5,126 bases of DNA, taken from Candidatus Hydrogenedentota bacterium (lineage in GTDB: Bacteria > Hydrogenedentota > Hydrogenedentia > Hydrogenedentales > SLHB01). The position numbers and the translations under genes are program-made. Shown one piece after another: positions 1 to 5,126 of this stretch. The notes beneath the pieces are model-generated. The model searched no databases, was not told the DNA's origin, and saw only the letters and a program-made list of their open reading frames with translations. The DNA is taken from assembly GCA_007118235.1 (NCBI GenBank), contig SKRY01000263.1, forward strand, positions 1 to 5,126, in the 5' to 3' direction. Each line of letters begins with the position of its first letter. Position 1 is the stretch's first letter.

Positions 1-889
1 CACCGTCACGCTGGTGGGCCGCGCAACCCACATGGACGCCATCGAGCGAAACGGACTCACGCTGTCCGGCATCTTCGGAGAACACCGGATTGAATCGCTG
101 CGGCCCTGCGTTGCCGTGAGCGAAGCGGCCGGCGCCGCCTACGATTTCATCTTCCTTACCGTGAAGTCCTATGACACGGAGCGCGCCGTGGAAGAACTTG
201 TCCCCGTGGTGAGTACGACTACCCTGGTGTGCTCCTATCAGAACGGGCTGGGGAACGTGGACGCCGTCGCGGCCCGGTTTGGCTGGCCGCGCACCGTCGG
301 CGCACGGGCCATCTACGGCGTGCGGCTTCCCGAGCCTGGCCACGCCGAGGTCACGGTCATCGCCAAACCCACGGCCATTGGCCGGTATGACGCAGCGACG
401 TCCGAAGCCCCGATCAAGCAGATAGCGGAAGACCTTGACACAGCGGGACTGCCGACGGTTTATACCGAACGCATCGCCACCATCCTCTGGTCGAAAGTGG
501 CGTACAACTGCGCGCTCAACCCCCTCTCCGCGTTGCTCGACGTCCCCTACGGCCGTTTGCTGGAGACCCCCGAAACACGGGACCTCATGACCGAGATCGT
601 TCACGAGCTATACGCCGTGGGGAAAACCATGGGCGTGGAACTCGACCCCGACAACGCGGAAGCCTACCGCCGCCAGTTGTTCGAAGAGTTGATTCCGCCC
701 ACCGCCAACCACTACGCCAGCATGCGCGAGGATTTCCGGCTCAAGCGCCGCACCGAGATCGGCGCGCTGAACGGGGCCATCGCCGCCTTCGGCCGCGAAC
801 AAGGCATCGCCACCCCCACAAACACGCACCTCACCCGCCTCGTGCGCGCCCATGAGCAACTGCACGCAAGACAGCAGAGCGCGGGCTGA
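1..889 (+). CDS. panE: 2-dehydropantoate 2-reductase (ketopantoate reductase, PanE/ApbA family), 5'-truncated by the window edge
   Basis: Cytoplasmic enzyme that reduces ketopantoate to pantoate with NADPH in pantothenate/CoA biosynthesis. The reading frame is already open at base 2 and stops with TGA at 887-889, leaving about 295 visible residues. What is missing is roughly the first 10-25 residues, where the GxGxxG nucleotide-binding loop of this roughly 300-residue family lies. Visible family signatures are LTVKSYD, QNGLG with the substrate/cofactor Asn at 242-244, LWSKVAYNCALNPLSAL with the catalytic Lys at 494-496, and the C-terminal RTEIGALNG with the conserved Glu at 755-757, followed by GIATPTNTHL. 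The Asn, Lys and Glu correspond to the E. coli catalytic residues N98, K176 and E256, so the enzyme looks intact. No clear terminator follows. PanE-like paralogues acting on other 2-oxo acids exist, so the family is certain but the substrate is slightly less so. Confidence 0.88.
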   Translation, partial: TVTLVGRATHMDAIERNGLTLSGIFGEHRIESLRPCVAVSEAAGAAYDFIFLTVKSYDTERAVEELVPVVSTTTLVCSYQNGLGNVDAVAARFGWPRTVGARAIYGVRLPEPGHAEVTVIAKPTAIGRYDAATSEAPIKQIAEDLDTAGLPTVYTERIATILWSKVAYNCALNPLSALLDVPYGRLLETPETRDLMTEIVHELYAVGKTMGVELDPDNAEAYRRQLFEELIPPTANHYASMREDFRLKRRTEIGALNGAIAAFGREQGIATPTNTHLTRLVRAHEQLHARQQSAG

Positions 890-977
890 CCGGGGCGGGA
901 CATATGGGCGGAGGAACGATTTCCATCAAGGGGGTTACGACAGCGATTCTGAAACTGGGGGGATGAGAGTGGGGCAC

Positions 978-1004
978 AAAAGGAAAGGGCCCGCGTACGG
1001 GCCC
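978..1004 (-). terminator. GC-rich hairpin with a T-rich flank on the minus strand (terminator-like)
   Basis: GGGCCCG at 987-993 and CGGGCCC at 998-1004 form a perfect 7 bp stem with the 4-base loop CGTA. Read on the minus strand, the stem is followed by TTTCCTTTTG (986-977), giving the shape of an intrinsic terminator with an interrupted U-tract. On the plus strand no T-tract follows, so it is a poor terminator for panE, 98 bp upstream. No minus-strand gene is recognised to its right, so what it would terminate is unclear. It might act as a bidirectional transcription block or simply be a structured spacer. Confidence 0.3.
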
Positions 1005-1118
1005 GGGGGATCCTACTGTAGGGTCTGGCCCTAGGTCAGATCGCAATGGAAGCGTACCACCAAGAGCGCCACAGCTCAAATCCCCCACATCGCCGGGTGA
1101 GCGGCTGATCTGGGTAAC

Positions 1119-1152
1119 GACATACCCCTTGATCCCCTTCACAGGGGGAATT
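1119..1152 (-). repeat. Degenerate copy of the C-run/G-run palindromic intergenic repeat (copy 1)
   Basis: Read on the minus strand, these 34 bases align without gaps to 2587-2620, matching at 28 of 34 positions by hand count. Both contain ATTCCCCCT, then TGAAGGGG, then AAGGGG and ATGTC in the same order. The copy is inverted relative to the other two. The central C-run and G-run can pair as a hairpin, though one substitution (TGTGAA for TTTGAA) shortens the stem. The degeneration suggests it is older than the other copies. Confidence 0.6.
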
Positions 1153-1205
1153 GTTCATTGATAAGGGCCACATCGGATAAGCCGCAACCCAAGAAGTGAG
1201 CGCAC

Positions 1206-1249
1206 TGATTCCCCCTTTGAAGGGGGTGGCCCGAAGGGCCGGGGGATGT
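1206..1249 (+). repeat. C-run/G-run palindromic intergenic repeat (copy 2, with inserted GGCCC/GGGCC hairpin)
   Basis: Bases 1206-1226 are identical to 2586-2606 (21 bp), including the palindrome CCCCCTTTGAAGGGGG. Both copies then reach a shared GGGGGATGT (1241-1249 here), but the linker differs: 14 bases here against 4 (ATAA) in the other. The longer linker contains its own small hairpin, GGCCC (1228-1232), loop GAA, GGGCC (1236-1240). Similar CCCCCTTTGAAGGGGG-type sequences are, from memory, common dispersed intergenic repeats in several bacterial groups. That is recollection and has not been searched. Confidence 0.7.
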
Positions 1250-1289
1250 AGACGCCCCGTACACCGCCCTATCCGGCGATTGGAGAACG

Positions 1290-1310
1290 CCCAGGATCTG
1301 ATAGCCTGGG
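1290..1310 (+). promoter_or_regulatory. Small hairpin in the presumed trpS leader region
   Basis: CCCAGG (1290-1295) and CCTGGG (1305-1310) form a perfect 6 bp stem around a 9-base loop. It lies 115 bp upstream of the trpS start and is not followed by a T-tract, so it is not an intrinsic terminator. It could be part of a 5' leader fold if transcription of trpS starts further upstream. A stem this short can arise by chance, so the regulatory reading is weak. Confidence 0.2.
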
Positions 1311-1414
1311 ACAAGACCGTCCGCCGACGATCTGGAAATGGCGCCGTCTGTACGGTATCCTCTTGTTCCTCTTGGTCCACGGTTGTAAGCCTGTTCTACA
1401 TCAATATTCAGCAC

Positions 1415-1420
1415 GAAAGG
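1415..1420 (+). promoter_or_regulatory. Ribosome binding site of trpS
   Basis: The purine run GAAAGG lies 5 bases upstream of the ATG at 1426. It supports that ATG over the in-frame TTG at 1363, which would add 21 residues unlike any TrpRS N-terminus. The family-like sequence (ILSGVRPTGRLHFGN) begins shortly after the ATG. Confidence 0.6.
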
Positions 1421-1425
1421 CAATC

Positions 1426-2487
1426 ATGGCTACGAATCACGAAGTTATTCTTTCCGGCGTCCGGCCCACCGGCCGGTTGCACTTCGGCAACTATTTTGGG
1501 GCGATCAAGCACTTCATCGACCTACAGAAGCAAGGGTATCGGTGCTACTACTTCATCGCCGATTACCACGCGCTGACGACCATCAGCGAGCGCGAGGATT
1601 TCTTCCGGCACACGTTGGACATGCTGCGCACCTACGTCGCCTGCGGCCTGGATCCCCGGAAGTCCATCATCTACCGGCAGAGCGATCTGCCCTGCACGGC
1701 GGAGCTAACCTTGCTCTTCGGCATGATCACCAACATCGGGTTTCTTGAAAGGGGAACCACCTACAAGGACAAGATGAGCAAGCTGACCAGCCCGGAGGGG
1801 CAACCCGAGGGCAATCCGCTCTCGTATGGGCTGCTGGGCTATCCCGTGCTCATGGCGGCGGATATTCTCATCGTGAAGGCCGACAAGGTGCCCGTGGGCG
1901 ACGACCAGCGCCAGCACGTGGAGATGGCCATCGACATCGCGGAGCGTTTCAATCACCGTTTCGGCGAGGTGCTCAAGTCTCCGGCGCCGGTCGCGCGGGA
2001 CGCCATCCGCGTGCGCGGGCTCGACGGCTCGGACAAGATGGGTAAGAGCGAAAACAACACCCTTGACCTGCTTGACGACGAGAAGACGGTTCTCAAGAAG
2101 ATCAAGGGCGTGCCCACCACCACCGATCCGCTTCCGCTAGAGACGGAGTCCGACGATCCCGAGGCGATCCTTCCGGAAATGCCGCCGAGCGTGGCGGCGC
2201 TGTATCATCTCCTGTATTTGCTCGCCCCGTGGGAGGTGTACACGGATTTCGTGGGGAAATACCGGCGGAAAGAGCGGTTTTACGGCCAGTTGAAGACGAC
2301 TTTGGCGGAATACGTGACCGCGTTCAACAAGCCCATCATTGAAGGGTTTCACGCGCCGGACAACACGGACGAGTTCGTGATGGATTTCCTGCGGGACAAC
2401 GCCGCGAAGGTCACGCCCGTGGCCCTGGATACCGTCGAGAGTTGCCGCGAAGCCATGGGGATCGGTCACAGCCTGTACCGGGCGTAA
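1426..2487 (+). CDS. trpS: Tryptophan--tRNA ligase (TrpRS), class Ic aminoacyl-tRNA synthetase
   Basis: Charges tRNA-Trp with tryptophan using ATP in the cytoplasm; essential for translation. The product is 353 residues, slightly longer than the usual ~330. The Rossmann catalytic core carries the HIGH-equivalent H19-F-G-N22 after RPTGRL, the adenine/tryptophan pocket segment LGYPVLMAADILIV (137-150, with Asp146), VPVGDDQRQHVEMAIDIAERFN (split as VPVGDDQRQH 156-165 and VEMAIDIAERFN), and the KMSKS loop as KMGKS (204-208) followed by ENN. A helical anticodon-binding region fills the C-terminus. An unrelated KMSK string at 116-119 lies in the usual YKDK segment and is not the signature loop. The start is set by the GAAAGG site and by homology. 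The gene stands alone, with a gene-poor region upstream and repeats downstream, and converges on the activator gene. No Trp biosynthesis genes are adjacent. The conserved motifs appear intact. Confidence 0.96.
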   Translation: MATNHEVILSGVRPTGRLHFGNYFGAIKHFIDLQKQGYRCYYFIADYHALTTISEREDFFRHTLDMLRTYVACGLDPRKSIIYRQSDLPCTAELTLLFGMITNIGFLERGTTYKDKMSKLTSPEGQPEGNPLSYGLLGYPVLMAADILIVKADKVPVGDDQRQHVEMAIDIAERFNHRFGEVLKSPAPVARDAIRVRGLDGSDKMGKSENNTLDLLDDEKTVLKKIKGVPTTTDPLPLETESDDPEAILPEMPPSVAALYHLLYLLAPWEVYTDFVGKYRRKERFYGQLKTTLAEYVTAFNKPIIEGFHAPDNTDEFVMDFLRDNAAKVTPVALDTVESCREAMGIGHSLYRA

Positions 2488-2523
2488 GCCGGTTCTGCTC
2501 GCGTGTTAACGTCCCCCCTCAAA

Positions 2524-2584
2524 CGTAGTCGCGGCATCTTGCCGCGTCTAAGTCCACAAGGCCGGCAAGATGCCGGCGTTACGA
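2524..2584. repeat. Pair of opposed REP-like hairpins (BIME-like palindromic element)
   Basis: Two small palindromes face each other. Left: CGCGGC (2530-2535), loop ATCTT, GCCGCG (2541-2546). Right: GCCGGC (2561-2566), loop AAGAT, GCCGGC (2572-2577). Each is a perfect 6 bp stem with a 5-base loop. On its own strand each is preceded by CGTA plus two bases (2524-2529 on plus; 2583-2578 on minus). The cores CGGCATCTTGCCG (2532-2544) and CGGCAAGATGCCG (2563-2575) are exact 13 bp reverse complements, so one long hairpin is also possible. REP elements mobilised by RAYT transposases have this layout of a short conserved 5' tetranucleotide plus an imperfect hairpin, often in inverted pairs. No RAYT gene is in the window. 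It lies between convergent genes, 36 bp after the trpS stop, and might also help end transcription, but there is no T-tract. Confidence 0.65.
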
Positions 2585-2585
2585 G

Positions 2586-2620
2586 TGATTCCCCCTTTGA
2601 AGGGGGATAAGGGGGATGTC
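2586..2620 (+). repeat. C-run/G-run palindromic intergenic repeat (copy 3)
   Basis: The palindrome CCCCCTTTGAAGGGGG (2591-2606) is followed by ATAA and a second G-run leading into GATGTC (to 2620). The first 21 bases are identical to 1206-1226, and bases 2587-2620 match the inverted degenerate copy at 1119-1152 at 28 of 34 positions. It begins one base after the REP-like pair. Either G-run could pair with the C-run, giving alternative folds. Confidence 0.7.
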
Positions 2621-2690
2621 CAGCAGCTTCAAAGACAATCCTACTCCCGCAGGCGATCAACAGCGCACGCGGAAGCCATGAAACTTCACC

Positions 2691-4577
2691 CTACCCGCTG
2701 AGTGCCTCTTCGGTGGGAAAGAAGATGCCGTCGACAAAGCGCGAGTGGAATTCGGGATCTTGCGACAACTCGATGTGACGTGTCTCGCGGGCCAGGGCAG
2801 AGGCGCGTAGACGCGCTTCGCGCGACGCCGCGGCGAGGCGCGCGCCCGCCAACGACGTGTTGCCCACGAAGCCAATCCGGTCTTGAGGCAACTCGCTGGG
2901 AAGCAGTCCGATGCGCTGGGCGTTCGCTCTGCGAATGAAATTGCCGAAGCCTCCCGCCACGTGGACACGCTGGAGATCCGTGGGCTCCAGCCCCGCGCGC
3001 TCCAGTAGAATGTTTATCCCGGCGCGGATGGCGCCCGTGGCCAACTGCAGTTCGGAGATGTCCTTCCGCGTGATGACGATGGCCTCCCCCGCTCCCGATT
3101 CTTCCGCGGAGGCCAGCTCAAAATAGCCGCCCCCACCGTCGCGTACGCGGGCTCGAATAGCGGAAGGAACCGTATCCGGGACTTCGTCCGGGCCGGCCAT
3201 CGCGCCCTCGGGGCCGATGATCCCCAAGCGCAACAGCTCCGCCGTGGCGTCGATGAGGGCCGATCCGCACAGTCCCACTGGGGCCGTTTGGCCGATGACA
3301 TGGTAATGTATGTCGCCATCCCGCACGAAGACTTTTTCGATGGCGCCGGTGGTCGCTCGCATGCCTTGGCCGATACGCCCTCCTTCAAAGGCGGGGCCAG
3401 CGGCGCAGCTCGCGCCGATCAGTCCACCCTCATGCCAAAGGACAATCTCTCCGTTGGTGCCGATGTCGATGAGGAGGGTAGGCTCGCGCGCCTCGTCCAG
3501 GTTCGCCGCGAGAATCCCCGCGACCGTGTCTCCGCCCACGAAGCCGCCGATGACGGGAAACACATAAACCGCCGCGCGGGGATGGACGTTGAGACCCAGC
3601 GCATCCGCCCGGATGGTCATGCTGGAGCCCATCACGGGCACGAAGGGGGCCTCGCCAAGCGCGCGCGGCTCGATGCCCATGAGCAGGTGTTGCATCGTGG
3701 TGTTGCCGGCGAACGTGACGGTGTAGATCCGCTCCGGGGCAATGCCCGCGTCCTCGGTTATCTCCTCGAGCAGGCCGTTCACCGCGTCCAGCACTAGTTC
3801 CTGCGACATTTTCAGTTCGGCCGGCCCCTGGCTCGCATGAAGGATGCGCGCCAACACATCGTCGCCAAAGGCCGTCTGCGGATTCATGGTGCTCGCCGCC
3901 GCAATCTCTTGGCCCTTGTGCAAGTCCAGCAAGACCCCGCCGAGCGTCGTGGTTCCAATGTCGAACGCGGCGGCGTAACACTCGGCCACCGTGTCCCCCG
4001 CCTCCCACTCGATGAGGCGGGGACGGCTCGCTTCTTCCCCGCCGGACGCCGCAAGCACAGCGGTTCCCTTGAACCCGTTGGCCCGCATGGCGCCCGGCAA
4101 AGTAGGCAATACATCGGACTCCACACCTACTGGCCCGATTTCCCGTTGCAAGCGTTCGAAGTCGGGCATCCCGTCCTCCAGCGTGGGCTCGGGAAGCTCC
4201 ACATAGGCCTTGACCACGGGAGCGGCCAAGCCTTGTTCAAGCGGCGTTCGCCCTTCCTCGAGAATCTGGTGAAACGATCCCAGCAATGAACTCTCGGGCA
4301 CTTCCACCGTGGCCGGCGCCTCGACGGTGCGCTGGCAAGCCAGCGCCATCCCGCCGCCGAGTTCTTCCTTGCTCAACGCTTCCCGTTCGGCGTCCGTGAC
4401 CGGACCCGCCCCCTCCCGGACGACGACGCGGCACTTGCCGCACGTGCCTTGCGAGCCGCACGGCGTGAGTATCGTGATTCCGGCGCGGGCGGCGGCTTCC
4501 AGCACGGTGGCGCCCGGCGCCACGCCCACCGTCCGCCCTTGCGGGGCGAACCGGACCGGCACTTCGTTTTCGGACAT
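2691..4577 (-). CDS. ASKHA-domain reductive activator of corrinoid-dependent enzymes (RACE/RACo type, N-terminal [2Fe-2S] ferredoxin domain)
   Basis: ATP-dependent cytoplasmic activator. In this family a ferredoxin domain passes one electron to the inactive cob(II)alamin of a corrinoid protein or methyltransferase, restoring cob(I)alamin, with ATP hydrolysis driving the uphill step. The 628 residues fit the family. Residues ~5-92 are a [2Fe-2S] ferredoxin domain with C40, C46, C49 and C81 (CX5CX2CX31C), as in RACo and unlike RamA, whose clusters are C-terminal. A linker/middle region follows (~95-195). Residues ~200-628 form the ASKHA/DUF4445 domain: FDIGTTT (205-211), FAGNTTMQHLLMG (289-301), LIDIGTNGEI (369-378), CAAGPAFEGG (391-400), GLCGSALID (435-443), DISELQLATGAIRAG (506-520), VAGGFGNFI (540-548). 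The ATG is preceded by a good ribosome site. It lies 37 bp after ilvD on the same strand, probably co-transcribed. No corrinoid protein or methyltransferase is visible, so its target is unknown; a MetH lacking its reactivation domain or an anaerobic methyltransferase are candidates (inference). Confidence 0.92.
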   Translation of the reverse strand: MSENEVPVRFAPQGRTVGVAPGATVLEAAARAGITILTPCGSQGTCGKCRVVVREGAGPVTDAEREALSKEELGGGMALACQRTVEAPATVEVPESSLLGSFHQILEEGRTPLEQGLAAPVVKAYVELPEPTLEDGMPDFERLQREIGPVGVESDVLPTLPGAMRANGFKGTAVLAASGGEEASRPRLIEWEAGDTVAECYAAAFDIGTTTLGGVLLDLHKGQEIAAASTMNPQTAFGDDVLARILHASQGPAELKMSQELVLDAVNGLLEEITEDAGIAPERIYTVTFAGNTTMQHLLMGIEPRALGEAPFVPVMGSSMTIRADALGLNVHPRAAVYVFPVIGGFVGGDTVAGILAANLDEAREPTLLIDIGTNGEIVLWHEGGLIGASCAAGPAFEGGRIGQGMRATTGAIEKVFVRDGDIHYHVIGQTAPVGLCGSALIDATAELLRLGIIGPEGAMAGPDEVPDTVPSAIRARVRDGGGGYFELASAEESGAGEAIVITRKDISELQLATGAIRAGINILLERAGLEPTDLQRVHVAGGFGNFIRRANAQRIGLLPSELPQDRIGFVGNTSLAGARLAAASREARLRASALARETRHIELSQDPEFHSRFVDGIFFPTEEALSG

Positions 4578-4586
4578 TACTCCAGA

Positions 4587-4593
4587 CTCCCTT
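4587..4593 (-). promoter_or_regulatory. Ribosome binding site of the corrinoid activator gene
   Basis: Read on the minus strand, AAGGGAG ends 9 bases before the ATG at 4577-4575. A second purine core, GGAG (4583-4580), is only 2 bases from the start and too close to be the main site. The site lies inside the 37 bp gap after the ilvD stop, so the activator can be translated independently from a shared message. Confidence 0.5.
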
Positions 4594-4614
4594 GCGCGGC
4601 TTCCCTGCTCTTGT

Positions 4615-5126
4615 TCACAGAGGCAGGTCCTTGTCCGTGACCGCGCCTTCCGAGGCGGAGGTCACGTGGCTGGCGTATTTGGCCAGAACGCCGCGGGTGT
4701 AGCGGGGCGCGGGCGTGTTCCAATTCGCCAAACGCTTGACAATTTCCCCTTCAGGAATATCCAGCGTCAGCGTTTGCGCCTCGGCGTCAATGGTTATGGT
4801 GTCGCCATCCTCCACAATGGCCAACGGCCCGCCGGTTTGCGCCTCGGGCGTGATGTGGCCCACCACGAAGCCGTGGCTTCCGCCGGAGAACCGGCCGTCG
4901 GTAATCAGCGCGACGTCCTTGCCCAAGCCCCGGCCCATGACAGCGGACGTCGGAGCGAGCATCTCGCGCATGCCGGGGCCCCCCTTCGGCCCTTCGTAAC
5001 GAATGACGATGACATGGCCTTTTGTGATCGTTCCGTCATGGATGCGTTCAAGGGCCTCTTCTTCGGAGTTGAACACCTTCGCCTCGCCCGTGAACCGCGT
5101 GCCTTCCTTGCCCGAGATCTTCGCCA
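4615..5126 (-). CDS. ilvD: Dihydroxy-acid dehydratase, C-terminal part (5' end beyond the window)
   Basis: Fe-S dehydratase of branched-chain amino-acid synthesis. It converts 2,3-dihydroxy-isovalerate and 2,3-dihydroxy-3-methylvalerate to the 2-oxo acids that lead to valine (and pantothenate, leucine) and isoleucine. The frame is open to the right edge (last full codon 5122-5124, Ala), showing about 169 C-terminal residues of a ~550-residue family, with stop TGA at 4617-4615. Diagnostic stretches are VIRYEGPKGGPGMREML, APTSAVMGRGLG, and DVALITDGRFSGGSHGF, the last holding the family's catalytic-base Ser in GRFSGG, then VGHITPEAQTGGPLAIVEDGDTITID and the terminal TRGVLAKYASHVTSASEGAVT. The cluster-binding cysteines lie upstream, outside the window. 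Sugar-acid dehydratases (Edd, araC-type) share the fold, but the GPKGGPGM and C-terminal YASHVTSASEGAVT patterns favour IlvD. The corrinoid activator gene follows 37 bp downstream on the same strand. Confidence 0.95.
   Translation of the reverse strand, partial: AKISGKEGTRFTGEAKVFNSEEEALERIHDGTITKGHVIVIRYEGPKGGPGMREMLAPTSAVMGRGLGKDVALITDGRFSGGSHGFVVGHITPEAQTGGPLAIVEDGDTITIDAEAQTLTLDIPEGEIVKRLANWNTPAPRYTRGVLAKYASHVTSASEGAVTDKDLPL

Larger units (their letters stand above)
890..1425. other. 536 bp gene-poor intergenic region between panE and trpS
   Basis: No convincing protein gene or tRNA is visible on either strand; open frames here are short and resemble no family I recognise. The content is structural: a GC-rich hairpin at 987-1004, a small TAGGG/CCCTA inverted repeat at 1019-1033, a degenerate C-run/G-run repeat on the minus strand at 1119-1152, a second copy on the plus strand at 1206-1249, and a CCCAGG/CCTGGG hairpin at 1290-1310. 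The last ~115 bp before trpS must hold the ribosome binding site and could hold a promoter, but I see no -35/-10 pair good enough to annotate. I looked for a T-box leader, which controls some trpS genes, and saw neither the antiterminator consensus nor a U-tract terminator. Confidence 0.7.

Noticed and set aside
904..966. A 20-codon plus-strand frame starting 14 bases after the panE stop (MGGGTISIKG...), a possible small peptide gene
   Set aside because: It has only a weak G-rich stretch as ribosome site, no recognisable family or membrane segment, and a length expected by chance in G+C-rich DNA. It would need ribosome profiling or conservation to be credible.
1073..1090. A fourth, partial copy of the C-run/G-run repeat (AAATCCCCCACAT)
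   Set aside because: Only a short C-run with a few flanking bases agrees, and the palindromic partner is missing, so it cannot be separated from coincidence.
1072..1095. A T-loop-like string (GCTCAAATCCCCC) suggesting a tRNA 3' end
   Set aside because: The flanking bases do not form a T-stem, and no acceptor, anticodon or D arms are found at the proper distances on either strand.
1372..1410. Candidate sigma-70 promoters just ahead of trpS (TTGGTC or TTGTAA with TACATC or TATTCA)
   Set aside because: The -10 boxes match the consensus at about half the positions and the spacers are 16 or 19 bases; this is no better than chance in a relatively A+T-rich spacer.
1036..1423. Two overlapping minus-strand open frames of about 94-114 codons upstream of trpS
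   Set aside because: They run through the palindromic repeats, overlap each other, contain no recognisable domain and have Cys/Trp/Arg-rich composition typical of unselected frames.
3288..4289. Long open frames opposite the activator gene and in its other minus-strand frames
   Set aside because: Shadows of a G+C-rich gene with strong codon bias. The 628-residue minus-strand frame has intact ferredoxin and ASKHA motifs along its whole length, while the others show no family resemblance.
1..5126. CRISPR array, phage genes, insertion sequence or toxin-antitoxin pair
   Set aside because: No regularly spaced direct repeats with unique spacers, no transposase or integrase signatures, and no small paired genes are visible. 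The coding content is ordinary metabolism.

Overview
The window is a G+C-rich bacterial chromosomal segment holding two complete genes and two partial ones. All four have housekeeping or cofactor-maintenance roles. No phage, transposase, CRISPR, rRNA or tRNA gene is visible. The host cannot be named from this sequence. A ferredoxin-ASKHA activator of corrinoid enzymes and palindromic intergenic repeats suggest an environmental, probably anaerobic or facultative, uncultured lineage. That is an inference with low confidence.

Layout: 1-889 (+) is the 3' part of a ketopantoate reductase gene (panE/apbA family), whose Rossmann N-terminus lies outside the window. Next is a 536 bp stretch (890-1425) with no convincing gene. 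It contains a GC-rich hairpin, two copies of a C-run/G-run palindromic repeat and a smaller hairpin. Tryptophanyl-tRNA synthetase (trpS) follows at 1426-2487 (+). The 203 bp gap between trpS and the convergent gene (2488-2690) is largely filled by two repeat units: a pair of opposed REP-like hairpins, then a third copy of the C-run/G-run repeat starting one base later. On the minus strand, reading leftwards from the right edge, come the 3' end of ilvD (dihydroxy-acid dehydratase, 4615-5126) and, 37 bp downstream, a complete 628-residue RACE/RACo-type activator (2691-4577). The activator has an N-terminal [2Fe-2S] ferredoxin domain and a C-terminal ASKHA ATPase domain.

Functionally, ilvD and the activator gene look co-transcribed, although no corrinoid enzyme is visible here. 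The activator would transfer single electrons to inactive cob(II)alamin to rescue a corrinoid methyltransferase or methionine synthase encoded elsewhere. PanE and IlvD are both on the valine-to-pantothenate route (2-oxoisovalerate to ketopantoate to pantoate), but they sit at opposite ends of the window on opposite strands, so the link may be chance. The least ordinary content is intergenic: two palindromic repeat families, one showing compensatory base-pair swaps between its two hairpins, and the unexplained pairing of ilvD with a corrinoid activator.
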